A DNA stretch of 64,000 nt, taken from contig NW_026089624.1 in assembly GCF_024586455.1 (NCBI RefSeq), positions 2,243,320 through 2,307,319 on the forward strand, given 5' to 3'. This document shows, in pieces, positions 54,551-64,000 of this stretch. The DNA comes from Bactrocera neohumeralis. Its lineage: Eukaryota > Arthropoda > Insecta > Diptera > Tephritidae. The notes under the pieces are model-generated. The model was not told the DNA's origin, ran no database searches, and saw only the letters and a list, made by a program, of their open reading frames with translations. Position 1 is the stretch's first letter; the number at the start of each line of letters is the position of its first letter. Both the position numbers and the translations under genes were made by a program.

Positions 54551-55650
54551 ATGTCTGTATCTAAATTTAAATTTAGACAGAAATGTCCTGTGTTTAGCAT
54601 ATATCCGTACAACCTCTCTGAGTCCCAGTTACTTACTTACCAGGAAGTTCTTCTGTGCTATCAGTTTGAAAGATTTCGTATAGGGCGACTCCGAGGCGAC
54701 AACTCTGAACCTAAGAGTAAAGAGGTTACAGAAATAGTTGCAAAAAAGGTTGAAAATACTTTCAAAAAGTCATCTATTCCGATAGTTTCACACACCAGAG
54801 GTGTACAAATGCTCACCACATACCATAAGAACTTTCTGACTCTTAAACAAATGTTTTTAAGGAACCCAATAGGTTTGAGCTCTAAAAGAAACGACTTTGT
54901 CTCTTCTGCCGGAAAATTATTTGACATCGCTGCTTGTAAATGCATTTATTTTTCTTCTTGCACTTGTCCAAAGGAAAGGAAAGTTCCTATCAATGAACTA
55001 CCATTTCTCTTGGACCAGAAGAATTGGTCGCATTGGAAGTGTTGATCTACCTGAAACAAAAAAGATTACAAAGAAAAATGAACGTTAAGAAAAGCTTTCA
55101 AAACATCATTCAACATCAACACTTACCAGAAAAGTAGTAGTAGTAGAACACGTGACCATTCCGATTAGCCAGACTCTCATACAGACGACAACAATGTAGG
55201 TGCGTCGCACATGGATTCTTCCAAAAACGATGCTAATGTTGAATTTTCTCTTCCATCCTCTAAAACCAAACAAAACACACTAGTATTAGAACACATTGCT
55301 TTAGCTGCCCAAAGATTTGGAGTAAGTTATAGAGCAGCGGCCTTGATTGTTTCATCTGCTTTTCTGGATGCCAAAAAAGCAGGTTTGATAACAGAGGATC
55401 AGGCTAGCTTTGTTACTGACAAATGCAAGTTAAGTCGGTCAAAAAAAAGTGTTGGAGTTAAGCTCCAAAACACCGAAAGTATTGACTCTGTATATGGGCT
55501 GTATTTTGACGGCCGCAAAGACAATACATTTACACAAGTCAGCGAAGGTGAAAAGTACTACCGCACCACTGTCAAAGAGGAACATATTTCTCTTTTAGCG
55601 GAACCTGGTTGTCATTAGTTTGGCCACGTTTATAGGGATCACTCCACTTT
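54551..55650 (+). pseudogene. Unrecognised two-part ORF, probably a mobile-element gene
   Basis: The ATG at 54551 (MSVSKFKFRQKCPVFSIYPY) runs to 55045. It has a cysteine cluster ACKCIYFSSCTCPKE and then ELPFLLDQ. The frame breaks at about 55018: the next frame continues as IGSVDLPETKKITKK to a stop at 55086-55088. After a low-complexity stretch, another frame from 55211 reads LEHIALAAQRFGVSYRAAAL, ITEDQASFVTDKCKLSRSK, VYGLYFDGRKDNTF and KEEHISLLAEPG, with a TAG at 55616-55618, after which FGHV follows in frame. I recall similar uncharacterised arthropod proteins with YFDGRKD and EEHI...EPG blocks, but can name no function. The FDGR stretch could be a first catalytic Asp of a DDE-type fold; that is speculation. 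Confidence 0.55.
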
Positions 55651-56384
55651 TAAAGTGACACCTTCACTTTAACGTAAGTATCACTTTTTTTTTGTATATG
55701 TATGTATATGCCTTTCTTTTTCGGTTTTTTTCTTTTTTATTTTAGGTGTTTAACTATATAACACAAGGGATATATGTATTTATTTTATATATTTGTTTCA
55801 CTAATTTCACTTAGCCGAGCCGAAAGCCGGAACAGGTAATTGGTTCCAAAGAATTATTAGGCCACTATTATTTGTATTCCAGTTTAAAACTTATATGTAT
55901 ATATTTTTTTTAATTTTTTAATTACGCACTTATCCCTGCTCGGGCACCATGAAAAATCTCAAGCGTTTTTGAGACACGAAAAATATAGTAGTTAGGGATG
56001 CGCAATTTTAAATCACTCCAATTACCTGTCACGAAAAATGTATGTATAAATTGTTCCGGTAACAAAAAAGCGTGCGTTCGGTTTCACAGTTCAATTCAAA
56101 GAGACAGTTCTTTATTTCTTAATCTAATTGCTAAGCCTAGATCTTAAAACTAACGGCTTAAACTAGTGGTAATATAAATATGTATTAAAAAGGGGTACCT
56201 AAGTATAATCATTTTCAACTTTCGCTAACTATTGTAATAGATTACGGTAAGTATTAAGGTAAGTAATAGAACATTAAGGAAAGTATTTTATAATAGATTT
56301 TCTTAATTTAATTTTCAACAATTCAATATTTTACAATTCATTTCATTATTTTTGTTTTAGATGTAGATATGTCGCTTGACGCAA
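55651..56384. other. Unassigned; possible LTR-like stretch near 56020-56170
   Basis: From TGTCACGAAAAATGTATG at about 56027, the A/T-rich stretch with TCACAGTTCAATTCAAAGAG reminds me of antisense LTR sequence, but no second copy exists in the window. A short palindrome GGAACAGGTAATTGGTTCC lies near 55830. No gene is seen. Confidence 0.3.
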
Positions 56385-58590
56385 CAAAGGAGTGCAAGTT
56401 TGGTGTGGGATTCGTGGTGGAAGAGAGACTCCGTCGCCGAGTACTATAATTCACTCCGGTGAATTAACGTCTAGCCACAATCCACATCAAAGCGAGGTAG
56501 GTAATTTCAGCCTCCACGACAAAACATCCTCAAATGGGTTGAGGCTGATCGACTCGCCAGGGTAAGAGAAAATACAGCTAGCTACCTGGCTGTTTCCGGA
56601 TGGAAAAACCACCAACCAGATCGATGCAATCACAACAGGCAGCCGAACGATTTTCTATTCAACAACTCGGTATAAGGGAACGACGGCATTTCAAACTCCT
56701 TACATACAGCTGCAAACGAAACCATTGGTTTTCGGAAAATGCAAAAGAACAGGTGGTAAGACGAGGAGTGCCGGTTCGCAGCGGAGGAAAACAGGCTGCC
56801 TACCTCGCAACGTTACGATCGACCACAACACGTGCGGGATGGGATAGATACCGAGAGTTGAGAAGAGAAGCGAGACGCATTTGTAGACAGAAAAAGAAAG
56901 AGGCTGAAATGCGTGAATATGAAGAGCTTGACAAGCTGGCCGGCAGGGGTAATGCTCGAAAATTCTACGGAAAAATCCGGCGACTAACAGAAGATTTCAA
57001 GACCGGAGCATACTCCCGTAGAACCCCTAAAGGTGATCTAGGTACCGATGATCATGGCATACTAAAATTATGGAAGAAACACTTCTCCAGCCTGCTGAAT
57101 GGCAGTGATCACCCAATCGATGACGATGGAGCAGACGTTCCACTTCCCGACCATGAAAAAGTTTGAATAGCAATTACCCGTCTGAAGAACGATAAAGCGT
57201 CGGGGCCGATGGATTGCCGGCCGAGCTATTCAAACACGGAGGCGACGAATTATAGGGAGCATTCCTCAGCTGCTCGATTTGAATTAAAGTGTGTTCTGAC
57301 CAATCCACCAAATGGAGACCCCACAATTTGCCTACCTTGGGAAAAGTCTTCTCAACATATATGCGATATTCTATCGAGTGTATTGTGTGAAACATTAAAG
57401 CTCACCGTCACCATACAGACTGGACCTTATCAGAGTGGCTTTAGACCTGGAAAATCAACAACCGACCAGATATTTACGATGAGCCAAGTCTTGAAAAAGA
57501 CCAGTGAGAAGATAGTCGACACACACCACCTCTTTGTCGATTTTAAAGCTGCTCTTGATAGCATGAAAAGGAGCTGCCGTTAGCCGCGATGTCTGAATTT
57601 AGTATCGCCGCAAAATTAATACGGCTGTGTAAACTGACGTTGACGACACCAAAATCTCCGTCAGGATTGGGAAAGACCTCTCCAAACCGTTCAATACTAG
57701 ACGAGGTTTTAGACAAGCGACTCTCTTTCGTGTGACTTTTTCAGTCTACTTCTGGAAAATATAACTCGAGCTTTAGAACTAAACAGATAATGTACCATAT
57801 TCTACAAGAGTGCACAACTTCTGGCGTATGTTGAACATATTGTTATCACTGGCCTAACAACAGCGCCGTTAGTTCTGGGGCAAATGGGTCTGTTGGTGAA
57901 CGAGGGCAAGACGAAATATCTATTGTCATCAAACTAACAGTTGTCGCATTCACGACTAGGTTCCCACGTCACTGTTGACAGTCATAACTTCGAAGTCGTA
58001 GATAATTTTGTCTATCTTGGAACCAGCATCAATACCAACAACAACGACAGCCGGGAAATCTAAAGCAGAATAACTCTTGCCAACAAGGCCCACTTCGGAC
58101 TAAGCAGGCAATTGAAAAGTAAAGTTCTCTTTCGACTCTATAAGTCACTCCTCATTTCTGTCCTACTATATGGTACAGTGGCATGGACGATGACAACATC
58201 TGATGAGTCGACGTTACGAATTTTCGAGAGCGGTTCTGCGAAAGTTGTATGGTCCTTTGCGCGTTGGCCGTGGCGAATATGGCATTCGATATACGACGAC
58301 AATGACATAGTTCAGAGAATTAAAAGACAGCGGCTACGCTAGCTATTTCATGTCGTCCGAATGGAGGAAAATCCTCCAGCTTTGAAAGTATTCGACGCAG
58401 TACCCGCCGAGAGAAGCAGAGGTAGAGGAAGACCTCCACTCTGTTGGAAAGGCCAAGTGGAGAAGGACCTGGCTTCACTTGAAATCACCAATTGGCGCCA
58501 CCTTGCGAATAGAAGAAAAGATTGGCGTGCTGTTCTTAACTCGGCTATAACCGCGTAAGCGGTTTCTACGTCAGTATAGAGGAAAAGTTA
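56385..58590 (+). mobile_element. RTE-like non-LTR retrotransposon, copy h (internally deleted)
   Basis: It starts at GAGTGCAAGTTTGGTGTGGG (endonuclease start region, FGVGFVVEERLRR), then has only pieces of endonuclease, then the linker and RT in the same frames and with the same lesions as copy g: 56600-57166 (EEL DKLAGRGNARKFYGK, TEDFKTGAYSRRTPK), 57209-57583 (GPYQSGFRPGKSTTDQIF), and the C-terminal 58112-58558. YADD is decayed, as in copy g. The 3' end has GTTTCTACGTCAG at about 58561-58575. Confidence 0.8.
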
Positions 58591-59475
58591 ATAAAACAGA
58601 CAATATATAAAAAAAGTCCTGTTCAAAATACAGACAAATTGAAACAAAAATAATTTTAAGTTGGTCTTATATTCCCGCATATTAACAACATAAAAATAAT
58701 AATTGTAGCCGGTTGTATATTCCCACATATTAAACTGAACACATAAGCATTTTAGCAAGAAACTAAGCACAGTGATCTAACTGCCATCCAAAGAAATACT
58801 ATATGGCTATAGCTTAGTATCCAGCTCTCAAGAAATGTAAAAACTTCATATAAAAAAACGCTTCAAAAACGGTCAAGAAACTTATAAATTTACTTGTGCT
58901 AGTGTGCAGCTCTAAAGAAATCTAGTACTAATTTTTAATACTTTTTTTCAATAAAATGCGAATATGGAAAACCTGGTTTTGCGAAGAAGCATGAAATCAA
59001 CAATTGTTTCTTGAAGGAAATTCAAAGAAATCGTTAAATTCATCCCAAAATAGGTAAACCCACTATTATGAAGTGTAGTTACTTTTGAAATGTTGTATAA
59101 AGCTTACCAATCATCAACAACATTCCTTAAATCGCAATGAAAATATTTATGTTATTACACAAATGCACACATACATATTAAACACAAAGTTAATTTTCTT
59201 TATTTATTCTCTCTTGCTCTTCTAATGTCGATCAGTCACAATGCGTAAGCAACTGTCAAAATTACTTGAAGAAAGAATGTATTTTTTTTCTTGAGCAATT
59301 ACTTAAGCGCTGGATACGGACCAATAAAATAATTGAAAATTCCTTTAAAATTATTGAAATTAACAAAACAAATACAATGGATTTCGCAATGTGAGGCTTG
59401 CTTTTAGAAATCAAAAATTTGTGAGGCAATCGTGAGCATTTCAGCTTTTGAAATCTCCTCTCAAAAACGGAAAAC
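58591..59475. other. Shared 3' flank (second copy), no gene
   Basis: It matches 51531-52421 closely. After 59475 the sequence is unique in the window, so the similarity either ends here or is hidden by the gap in the first copy. Confidence 0.7.
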
Positions 59476-59523
59476 CTCACAAATAACAAAAACCTCACAG
59501 TAGTGAGGTGGTGATTTTGTGAG
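59476..59523. repeat. Imperfect hairpin at the end of the duplicated segment
   Basis: CTCACAAATAACAAAAACCT and the following CAC are mirrored across AGTA by GTGAGGTGGTGATTTTGTGAG. The arms are ~21-23 bases, imperfect. It lies exactly where copy g meets the gap, and hairpins often cause assembly breaks. Confidence 0.65.
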
Positions 59524-59835
59524 TGAATGAGAATAGGATTATAATTTCAACAGAAATCAGATGTTTCTGGTTAGATTATTTTCTACACCACACGTGTGGG
59601 AAAAGCTCTGCATTCCGATGCTTCATATTTTATCAAGATTGCCACAGAATACCAAAAAACGTTTTATTTTATAAAAAAAACTTGAGAATTTTTATTAATT
59701 TGTCAAATGCACGGAATTGGGGTGAAAGTATAACTACCCCTTTGTTTTACAGGCAATATTTGCTTATGCGGTGCAGTGCTATGTATGCATAACTGAACCT
59801 TTTTCGCTCTTTCGTTCAGTACAGAAATAAATAAG
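59524..59835. other. No recognisable feature
   Basis: The plus ORF here shows no domain. Confidence 0.45.
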
Positions 59836-60902
59836 TAAGGAAGGGCTAAGTTCGGGTGTCACCGAACATTTTATACTCTCGCATGATAACGTGATAATCG
59901 AGATTTCATTATACGTCATTTACATATTTTTCAAATACCGTATTTTTGTAAAGTTTTATTCCGCTATCATCATTGGTTCCTAATGTATATACGTATATAT
60001 TATACAGAGAAGGCATCAGATTCAATTCAAAATAGCGTTATATTGGAAGAAGGCGTGGTTGTGAACCGATTTCACACATATCATCGTACATGTCATAAGG
60101 GTGTTAAGAAAATATTATATACCGAATTTCATTAAAATCGGTCTAGTAGTTCCTGAGATATGGTTTTTGGTCCGTAAGTGGGCGAGGCCACGCCCATTTT
60201 CAATTTTTGAAAAAAGCCTGGGTGCAGCTTCCTTCTGCCACTTCTTCCGTAAAATTTAGTGTTTCTGACGTTTTTTGTTAGTCGGTTAACGCACTTTTAG
60301 TGATTTTCAACATAACCTTTGTGTGGGAGGTGGGCGTGGTTATTATCCGATTTCTTGCATTTTTGAACTGTATATGGAAATGCCTGAAGAACACGACTCT
60401 GTAGAGTTTGGTTGACATAGCTATAGTAGTTTCCGAGATATGTAGAAAAAACTTAGTAGGGGGCGGGGCCACGCCCACTTTTCCAAAAAAATTGCGTCCA
60501 AATATGCCCCTCCCTAATGCGATCCTTTGTGCCAAATTTCACTTTAATATCTTTGGTTATGGCTTAGTTATGACACTTTATAGGTTTTCGGTTTCCGACA
60601 TTTTGTGGGCGTGGCAGTGGGCCGATTTTGCCCATTTTCGAACTTAACCTTCTTATGGAGCCAAGAAATACGTGTACCAAGTTTCATCATGATATCTCAA
60701 TTTTTACTCAAGTTACGGCTTGCACGGACGAACGGACGGACGGACAGACAGATATCCGGATTTCGACTCTACACGTCATCCTGATCACTTTGGTATATAT
60801 AACCCTATATCTGACTCTTTTAGTTTTAGGACTTACAAACAACCGTTATGTGAACAAAACTATAATACTCTCCTTAGCAACATTGTTGCGAGAGTATAAA
60901 AA
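59836..60902 (+). repeat. Dispersed repeat family A, complete-looking copy
   Basis: TTTTATACTCTCGCA at about 59871-59885 is mirrored by TGCGAGAGTATAAAA at about 60886-60900, giving inverted ends, with AAGTTCGGGTGTCACCGAAC just outside on the left. Between them are GGGCGAGGCCACGCCCA and GGGCGGGGCCACGCCCA segments, the GCTTGCACGGACGAACGGAC run and CTTTGGTATATATAACCC. It is noncoding and is the reference for the partial copies at 4548-5340, 13740-15150 and 38766-39316. Confidence 0.75.
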
Positions 60903-60990
60903 GATGCCTAAAGCTTAAAAAAATTCTATTTCTACAGCGCGTTAAGTAGTAAAGTTAGCTGCAGAAAACGAAGAAATTGAAATTTACATT

Positions 60991-61504
60991 CTGTCAAGAA
61001 AGTATCGGGAATTCTTTATTTTTCCCTCTCATCTCCCGCTTATACGGAAGACAGGTAAATTTTTTTTCTAGGTTGGTATAACGCGATCTCTCAACCAGTG
61101 TGTTTACAGCTGCTGTTTATGTCAGTCGACCTCCGTAGTGTTTGTCGAGTTTTACAAAAATTTTTAACGTATTTGTGTTAAATTTTGGCCAAACACTCAA
61201 CAAATATCATTGAGCAAGTACCGAATCTCCTTGATTTAGCTCCATGTGTTTACCTTTCTTTACACTGAAATATCCACTTCGGGGAACACGCTTCGGCTCA
61301 ATTGAAGACAGCAAACCAAATTCGACGCGAGAGTTGAAGTTCATCCCGGAAAGTGCCTATAACAAAATTTTTTTACGATTGGGAGAAGCGTTGGCACATG
61401 TGCATCGCTTCAAATTGATGTTACTTTGAAGGCGATAGAATAAATTTGGATGATGATTGAAAAATTTTCGTTTTTTTTATAAATTCCCGATACTTTCTGG
61501 ACAG
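60991..61504 (+). mobile_element. Internally deleted mariner-like element, 514 bp
   Basis: The ends CTGTCAAGAAAGTATCGGGA (60991) and its inverse TCCCGATACTTTCTGGACAG (to 61504) match but for one base. A leader with TCTCAACCAGTGTGTTTACA precedes transposase remnants: LLDLAPC near 61225, YPLRGTRFGSIED near 61268-61306, ELKFIPESAYNK and FEGDR-like residues near 61430. The N-terminus and two of three catalytic Asp are deleted. It is a third mariner lineage in the window. Confidence 0.8.
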
Positions 61505-61514
61505 AAAACAAATA

Positions 61515-61960
61515 ACGAAGGACTAAGTTCGGGTGCAACCAAACATTTTGTACTCTTGTAACCTGCTAGAATAAAAGCCAGGGAAACACTTTAAGGTATA
61601 AAATCAATCATTTAAAGTAAAGTCAGCTGGATGTTCGAAAATCATCATATTAATTATGTATATAGGGGCTAGGCCAAGTTTTCGCTTAAATTTATTTATT
61701 TTGAGCACAACGATACACTGTTATGATTAATACACAGTCTTTTATTTTCATGGGGATAACTCACAGATTGGCCGATATATGCAGTACAAAGTCACCTGAA
61801 GTTCGAAAATCTTTATATTAAGTATATGGGGGCTAAGGGAAGTATTGGTCCGATTCAAAACATTTTTGACATACAGACATACCATTACAAGAGAAGGATT
61901 ATCTTTTAATTTCTGTTATATATATATGCATATATATCACACATTGACCGACATTTTCGA
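61515..61960 (+). repeat. Dispersed repeat family C, copy 2
   Basis: It starts near GGACTAAGTTCGGGTGCAACC and contains the same blocks as 40840-41163, with GGGGCTAGGCCAAGTTTTCG and AAGTATTGGTCCGATTCAAA. It ends in a short AT dinucleotide stretch near 61920. Confidence 0.75.
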
Positions 61961-62617
61961 TCAAAAGTCAATTATAGGTATCGGGGTATAAATATTTGGC
62001 ACCCAGGGGCTTGAACAGTTTTTATTAGATTAAAAAAATGTTTGGTCATAAGGTATCACACACTATAGACATTATTTGTGCAATTATACCGTTATATTAA
62101 TTGTTTCTTCATTTCGTATTAATCTGGCAACCCTTCTCGTGCTCAGCTGTGAATTTGGTGCTCTGGCGAATTTATTTAATTTATATTAAAAACTTTATTG
62201 TGAAAATTTTTGTATTAAGTGATCTTTTAAGATAAGTATCAGTGTTATATTGTGCTAGTGAAGCAATTGATTTTACTTTAATTCTGTTCTGGCTAATTTT
62301 AATTTATTGTGCCGAGTCATTTTCAATTTGTTTTTGTTGCTACATTTTTAATAGTGCAATTGTTAGTGTTAATTTATATTGCTTACTTAAATTTCTTTCT
62401 TGTTTTTATTCATTTTCTTTGTCCACAGCTGATCGCGAGTTTCTTACTTTTCGTGTGTTACAGTGCATCTCAAACTGCTCGCTACATTGGTTGTTATCTT
62501 TGATAACTAACTATTTTATTGCATTCATTTGTTATAAATATTTTTTGTCATCGCGCTTTTTACTTTTATTATTTAACATTTTTTATATATTTTTGTTTAA
62601 TACTGTTTTTGTTCATT

Positions 62618-63469
62618 ATGACTTGTAACTTTCCGAACTGCTCTGTGAAAGGCGAGTCGGAACGCTATGTTTCTTGTTGGCTTTGTGATGGGCTTGCCCA
62701 TCTTAAATGTGCTGGACTGACAGGTAGGATTTTGGATTCCATTCTTGACAGTAAGGGATTGCGCTGGTCTTGCTTGAAATGCAGACCAACTGAAATTGAA
62801 TTGTTTAAAGTTTTTAAGCAGGCGCGCAATGGTTTCAAGGAGATTGGTCGAGAGCTTGAAACCCTTACTGAAAAATTTAGGCATTATGAAACGCTGTTTC
62901 AATCATTTCAATGCCTAAATACTCGGGATGAGAATCCAAAACCTAAACGAAAACGTCCGTCTGATGAAGATACCACTGTATCTTTCTTAAAAAGAATGCC
63001 CCCACCCGCTATTGACCTCATAAATCTTGCATCCCCTCGTCCTCAAGGAGAGAAGGTTCCGTCTGCTCAGGACACAGAGAAAACTGTTACTGAATACGGT
63101 AAGCGGAAAACTTCTCAAGATCCGCCTCCAAATACCTCCAAGTCAGCTAATAAAAACTTAGTGGTAATACCGCGGAAAAAAGCAATTTTTATCTCGAGAC
63201 TTGCTGCGGATACCAAAGTCGAGGATATAAACAGTTACATCTCGTCGAAATTAAAAACGGTAGATACAGACATCCGTAAATTTAATTTCAAATACAACAG
63301 GGATATTTCCTCGTTTAAGATCGACGTATCCGCTGACAATTTTCAATTGATACTTGACAACTCATTCTGGCCATCTGGGGTCTTTGTGCGCGAATTCGAG
63401 CACAAACGTGATAAGCCCCCTGCAGTTATCACTAAAATGCCAAGAAATCGCGTTGATACAAAAAACTAA
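62618..63469 (+). CDS. Non-LTR ORF1 protein with PHD-like zinc finger (283 aa)
   Basis: ATG at 62618 is the first ATG of the frame; an upstream TTG at 62519 only adds hydrophobic T-rich residues. Residues 4-60 hold a Cys/His pattern C-x4-C-x10-C-x2-C-x4-H-x2-C and end WSCLKC, like a PHD finger. A helical, charged region follows (about residues 65-105), then a basic stretch (KPKRKRPSDED) and, at about 190-270, a block with KAIFISRLAADTKVEDINSY that may be an RRM-like fold. ORF1 proteins bind the element RNA. No stop or frameshift is seen over its length, which is usual for such ORF1. Confidence 0.8.
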   Translation: MTCNFPNCSVKGESERYVSCWLCDGLAHLKCAGLTGRILDSILDSKGLRWSCLKCRPTEIELFKVFKQARNGFKEIGRELETLTEKFRHYETLFQSFQCLNTRDENPKPKRKRPSDEDTTVSFLKRMPPPAIDLINLASPRPQGEKVPSAQDTEKTVTEYGKRKTSQDPPPNTSKSANKNLVVIPRKKAIFISRLAADTKVEDINSYISSKLKTVDTDIRKFNFKYNRDISSFKIDVSADNFQLILDNSFWPSGVFVREFEHKRDKPPAVITKMPRNRVDTKN

Positions 63470-63479
63470 TTAACAATAA

Positions 63480-64000
63480 TTCGCTGATTGCTTATTATCA
63501 AAATGTTAGAGGGCTTAATACAAAACTTACTGATTTGTATCTAAATAGCATTCATTGTAACTTTAAAATCATTGCTTTGACAGAAACTTGGCTAAAGCCC
63601 CACATTTTTGATAACGAAATATTCAACAGCGAATTCGAAATCTTTAGATATGACCGGCTGAACAGAAAAGGAGGTGGCGTCTTGTTTGCTGTTAATTCTT
63701 CAATTCCATCTGAAGAAGTCGATAGTCCGTATGCAGACTTCATTGAATTTAAGTGCATTCGTATTTGCGCTAATAGTGGCCATATCTACTTAACATTGTC
63801 TTATATACCGCCTCACTCTGACATATCTGTATATATGCAGCATGCTTCATTAATAAGTAATGTTTACTCAATGGTTAATGATACTGATTCCATGATTGTT
63901 TTGGCGGATTTCAACTTACGTCGATAACGCTTCAGTGTTCTCTGTTGTCCGATGTGATCCTTTAGTTCGGCCAGAGGACACGTATCATCCTGCTTTGGAA
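63480..64000 (+). pseudogene. Non-LTR ORF2 endonuclease, partial
   Basis: The frame reads AYYQNVRGLNTKLTDLYLNS (from about 63487), then IIALTETWL, the metal-binding Glu motif, RKGGGVLFAVNS and VLADFNL (near 63900-63918), where GDFN is usual. About 63915-63925 a small deletion shifts the frame, after which DNASVFSV and VRPEDTYHPAL follow to the window edge. So the Asp/Asn active-site motif is altered (ADFN) and the gene is broken at least once. The RT lies outside the window. Confidence 0.75.

Larger units (their letters stand above)
49625..59475. repeat. Duplicated ~2.8 kb segment (49625-52421 and about 56680-59475)
   Basis: Both segments hold the RT part of an RTE-like copy with the same premature stops (for example after CATGAAAAAGTTTGA) and then share ~0.9 kb of 3' flank (from GTCAGTATAGAGGAAAAG through to CTTTTGAAATCTC). 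Differences are a few per cent substitutions and indels. The first copy stops at an assembly gap. This is a segmental duplication, a long 3' transduction, or an assembly duplicate. Confidence 0.85.
62110..64000 (+). mobile_element. Non-LTR retrotransposon, 5' half, running off the window
   Basis: A T-rich leader (about 62110-62617) precedes ORF1 (62618-63469) and an endonuclease ORF2 that starts about 63480 and continues beyond the window. The order PHD-like ORF1 then apurinic-type endonuclease suggests a CR1/Jockey-superfamily element. The 5' start is not defined. ORF1 is intact, so this is a young copy, but ORF2 has a lesion near 63915. Confidence 0.75.

Noticed and set aside
62242..62628. 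Hydrophobic 128-aa ORF before the non-LTR ORF1
   Set aside because: T-rich leader sequence; no motif, and the ORF1 that follows has its own ATG.

Overview
This 64 kb window is eukaryotic and looks like a transposon graveyard from a fly genome. It is AT-rich, has no prokaryotic gene density, and almost every coding signal is a piece of a transposable element (TE). The mix of RTE-like, Jockey-like, R1-like, BEL/Pao, gypsy, Helitron and mariner families, together with several short repeat families I recall from true fruit flies and drosophilids, suggests a dipteran, most likely a tephritid. That assignment is inference. I recognise no host protein gene, rRNA or tRNA.

Layout. 0.4-3.5 kb: an element with long inverted ends, split by a non-LTR retrotransposon (RTE-like copy a). 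4.1-8.4 kb: a Jockey scrap, a family A repeat, RTE-like copy b on the minus strand, and a TTAA-flanked DNA element sitting in a family D repeat and itself holding a small mariner-like element. 8.4-11.1 kb: decayed gypsy and BEL/Pao pol and gag on the minus strand. 11.1-12.4 kb: a nearly intact mariner with one frameshift. 12.9-16.7 kb: a hAT-like end, a palindromic repeat, family A, RTE-like copies c and d. 17.2-19.0 kb: a small complete LTR retrotransposon without genes. 19.7-23.4 kb: a deleted DDE transposon and an R1-like relic. 23.9-27.6 kb: two deleted Helitrons around a 155-bp tandem array. 27.7-32.5 kb: a mariner derivative, BEL/Pao gag, and RTE-like copy e with a clear target-site duplication. 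34.3-37.8 kb: the most complete Helitron. 38.8-41.7 kb: family A, RTE-like copy f, family C, a mariner fragment. 42.8-48.1 kb: a second Helitron on the plus strand split by an antisense Jockey-like element. 48.5-59.5 kb: RTE-like copies g and h, which belong to a ~2.8 kb duplication around an assembly gap, BEL/Pao gag, and a decayed unknown ORF family behind 108-bp tandem repeats. 59.8-64 kb: a complete family A copy, a mariner derivative, family C, and the 5' half of a non-LTR element with an intact PHD-like ORF1.

The parts do not form one pathway. What ties them together is nesting: several insertions can be peeled back to exact empty sites. The points most worth following up are two in-frame templated inverted duplications (inside the RTE-like RT and inside the Helitron N-terminus), the young gene-less LTR element, the unknown ORF family at 54.5-55.6 kb, and the duplicated defective RTE-like copies with shared 3' flank. 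Many ORFs in this window start at non-ATG codons and most element genes are broken, so coordinates of decayed elements are approximate to tens of bases unless a terminal repeat or target-site duplication fixes them.
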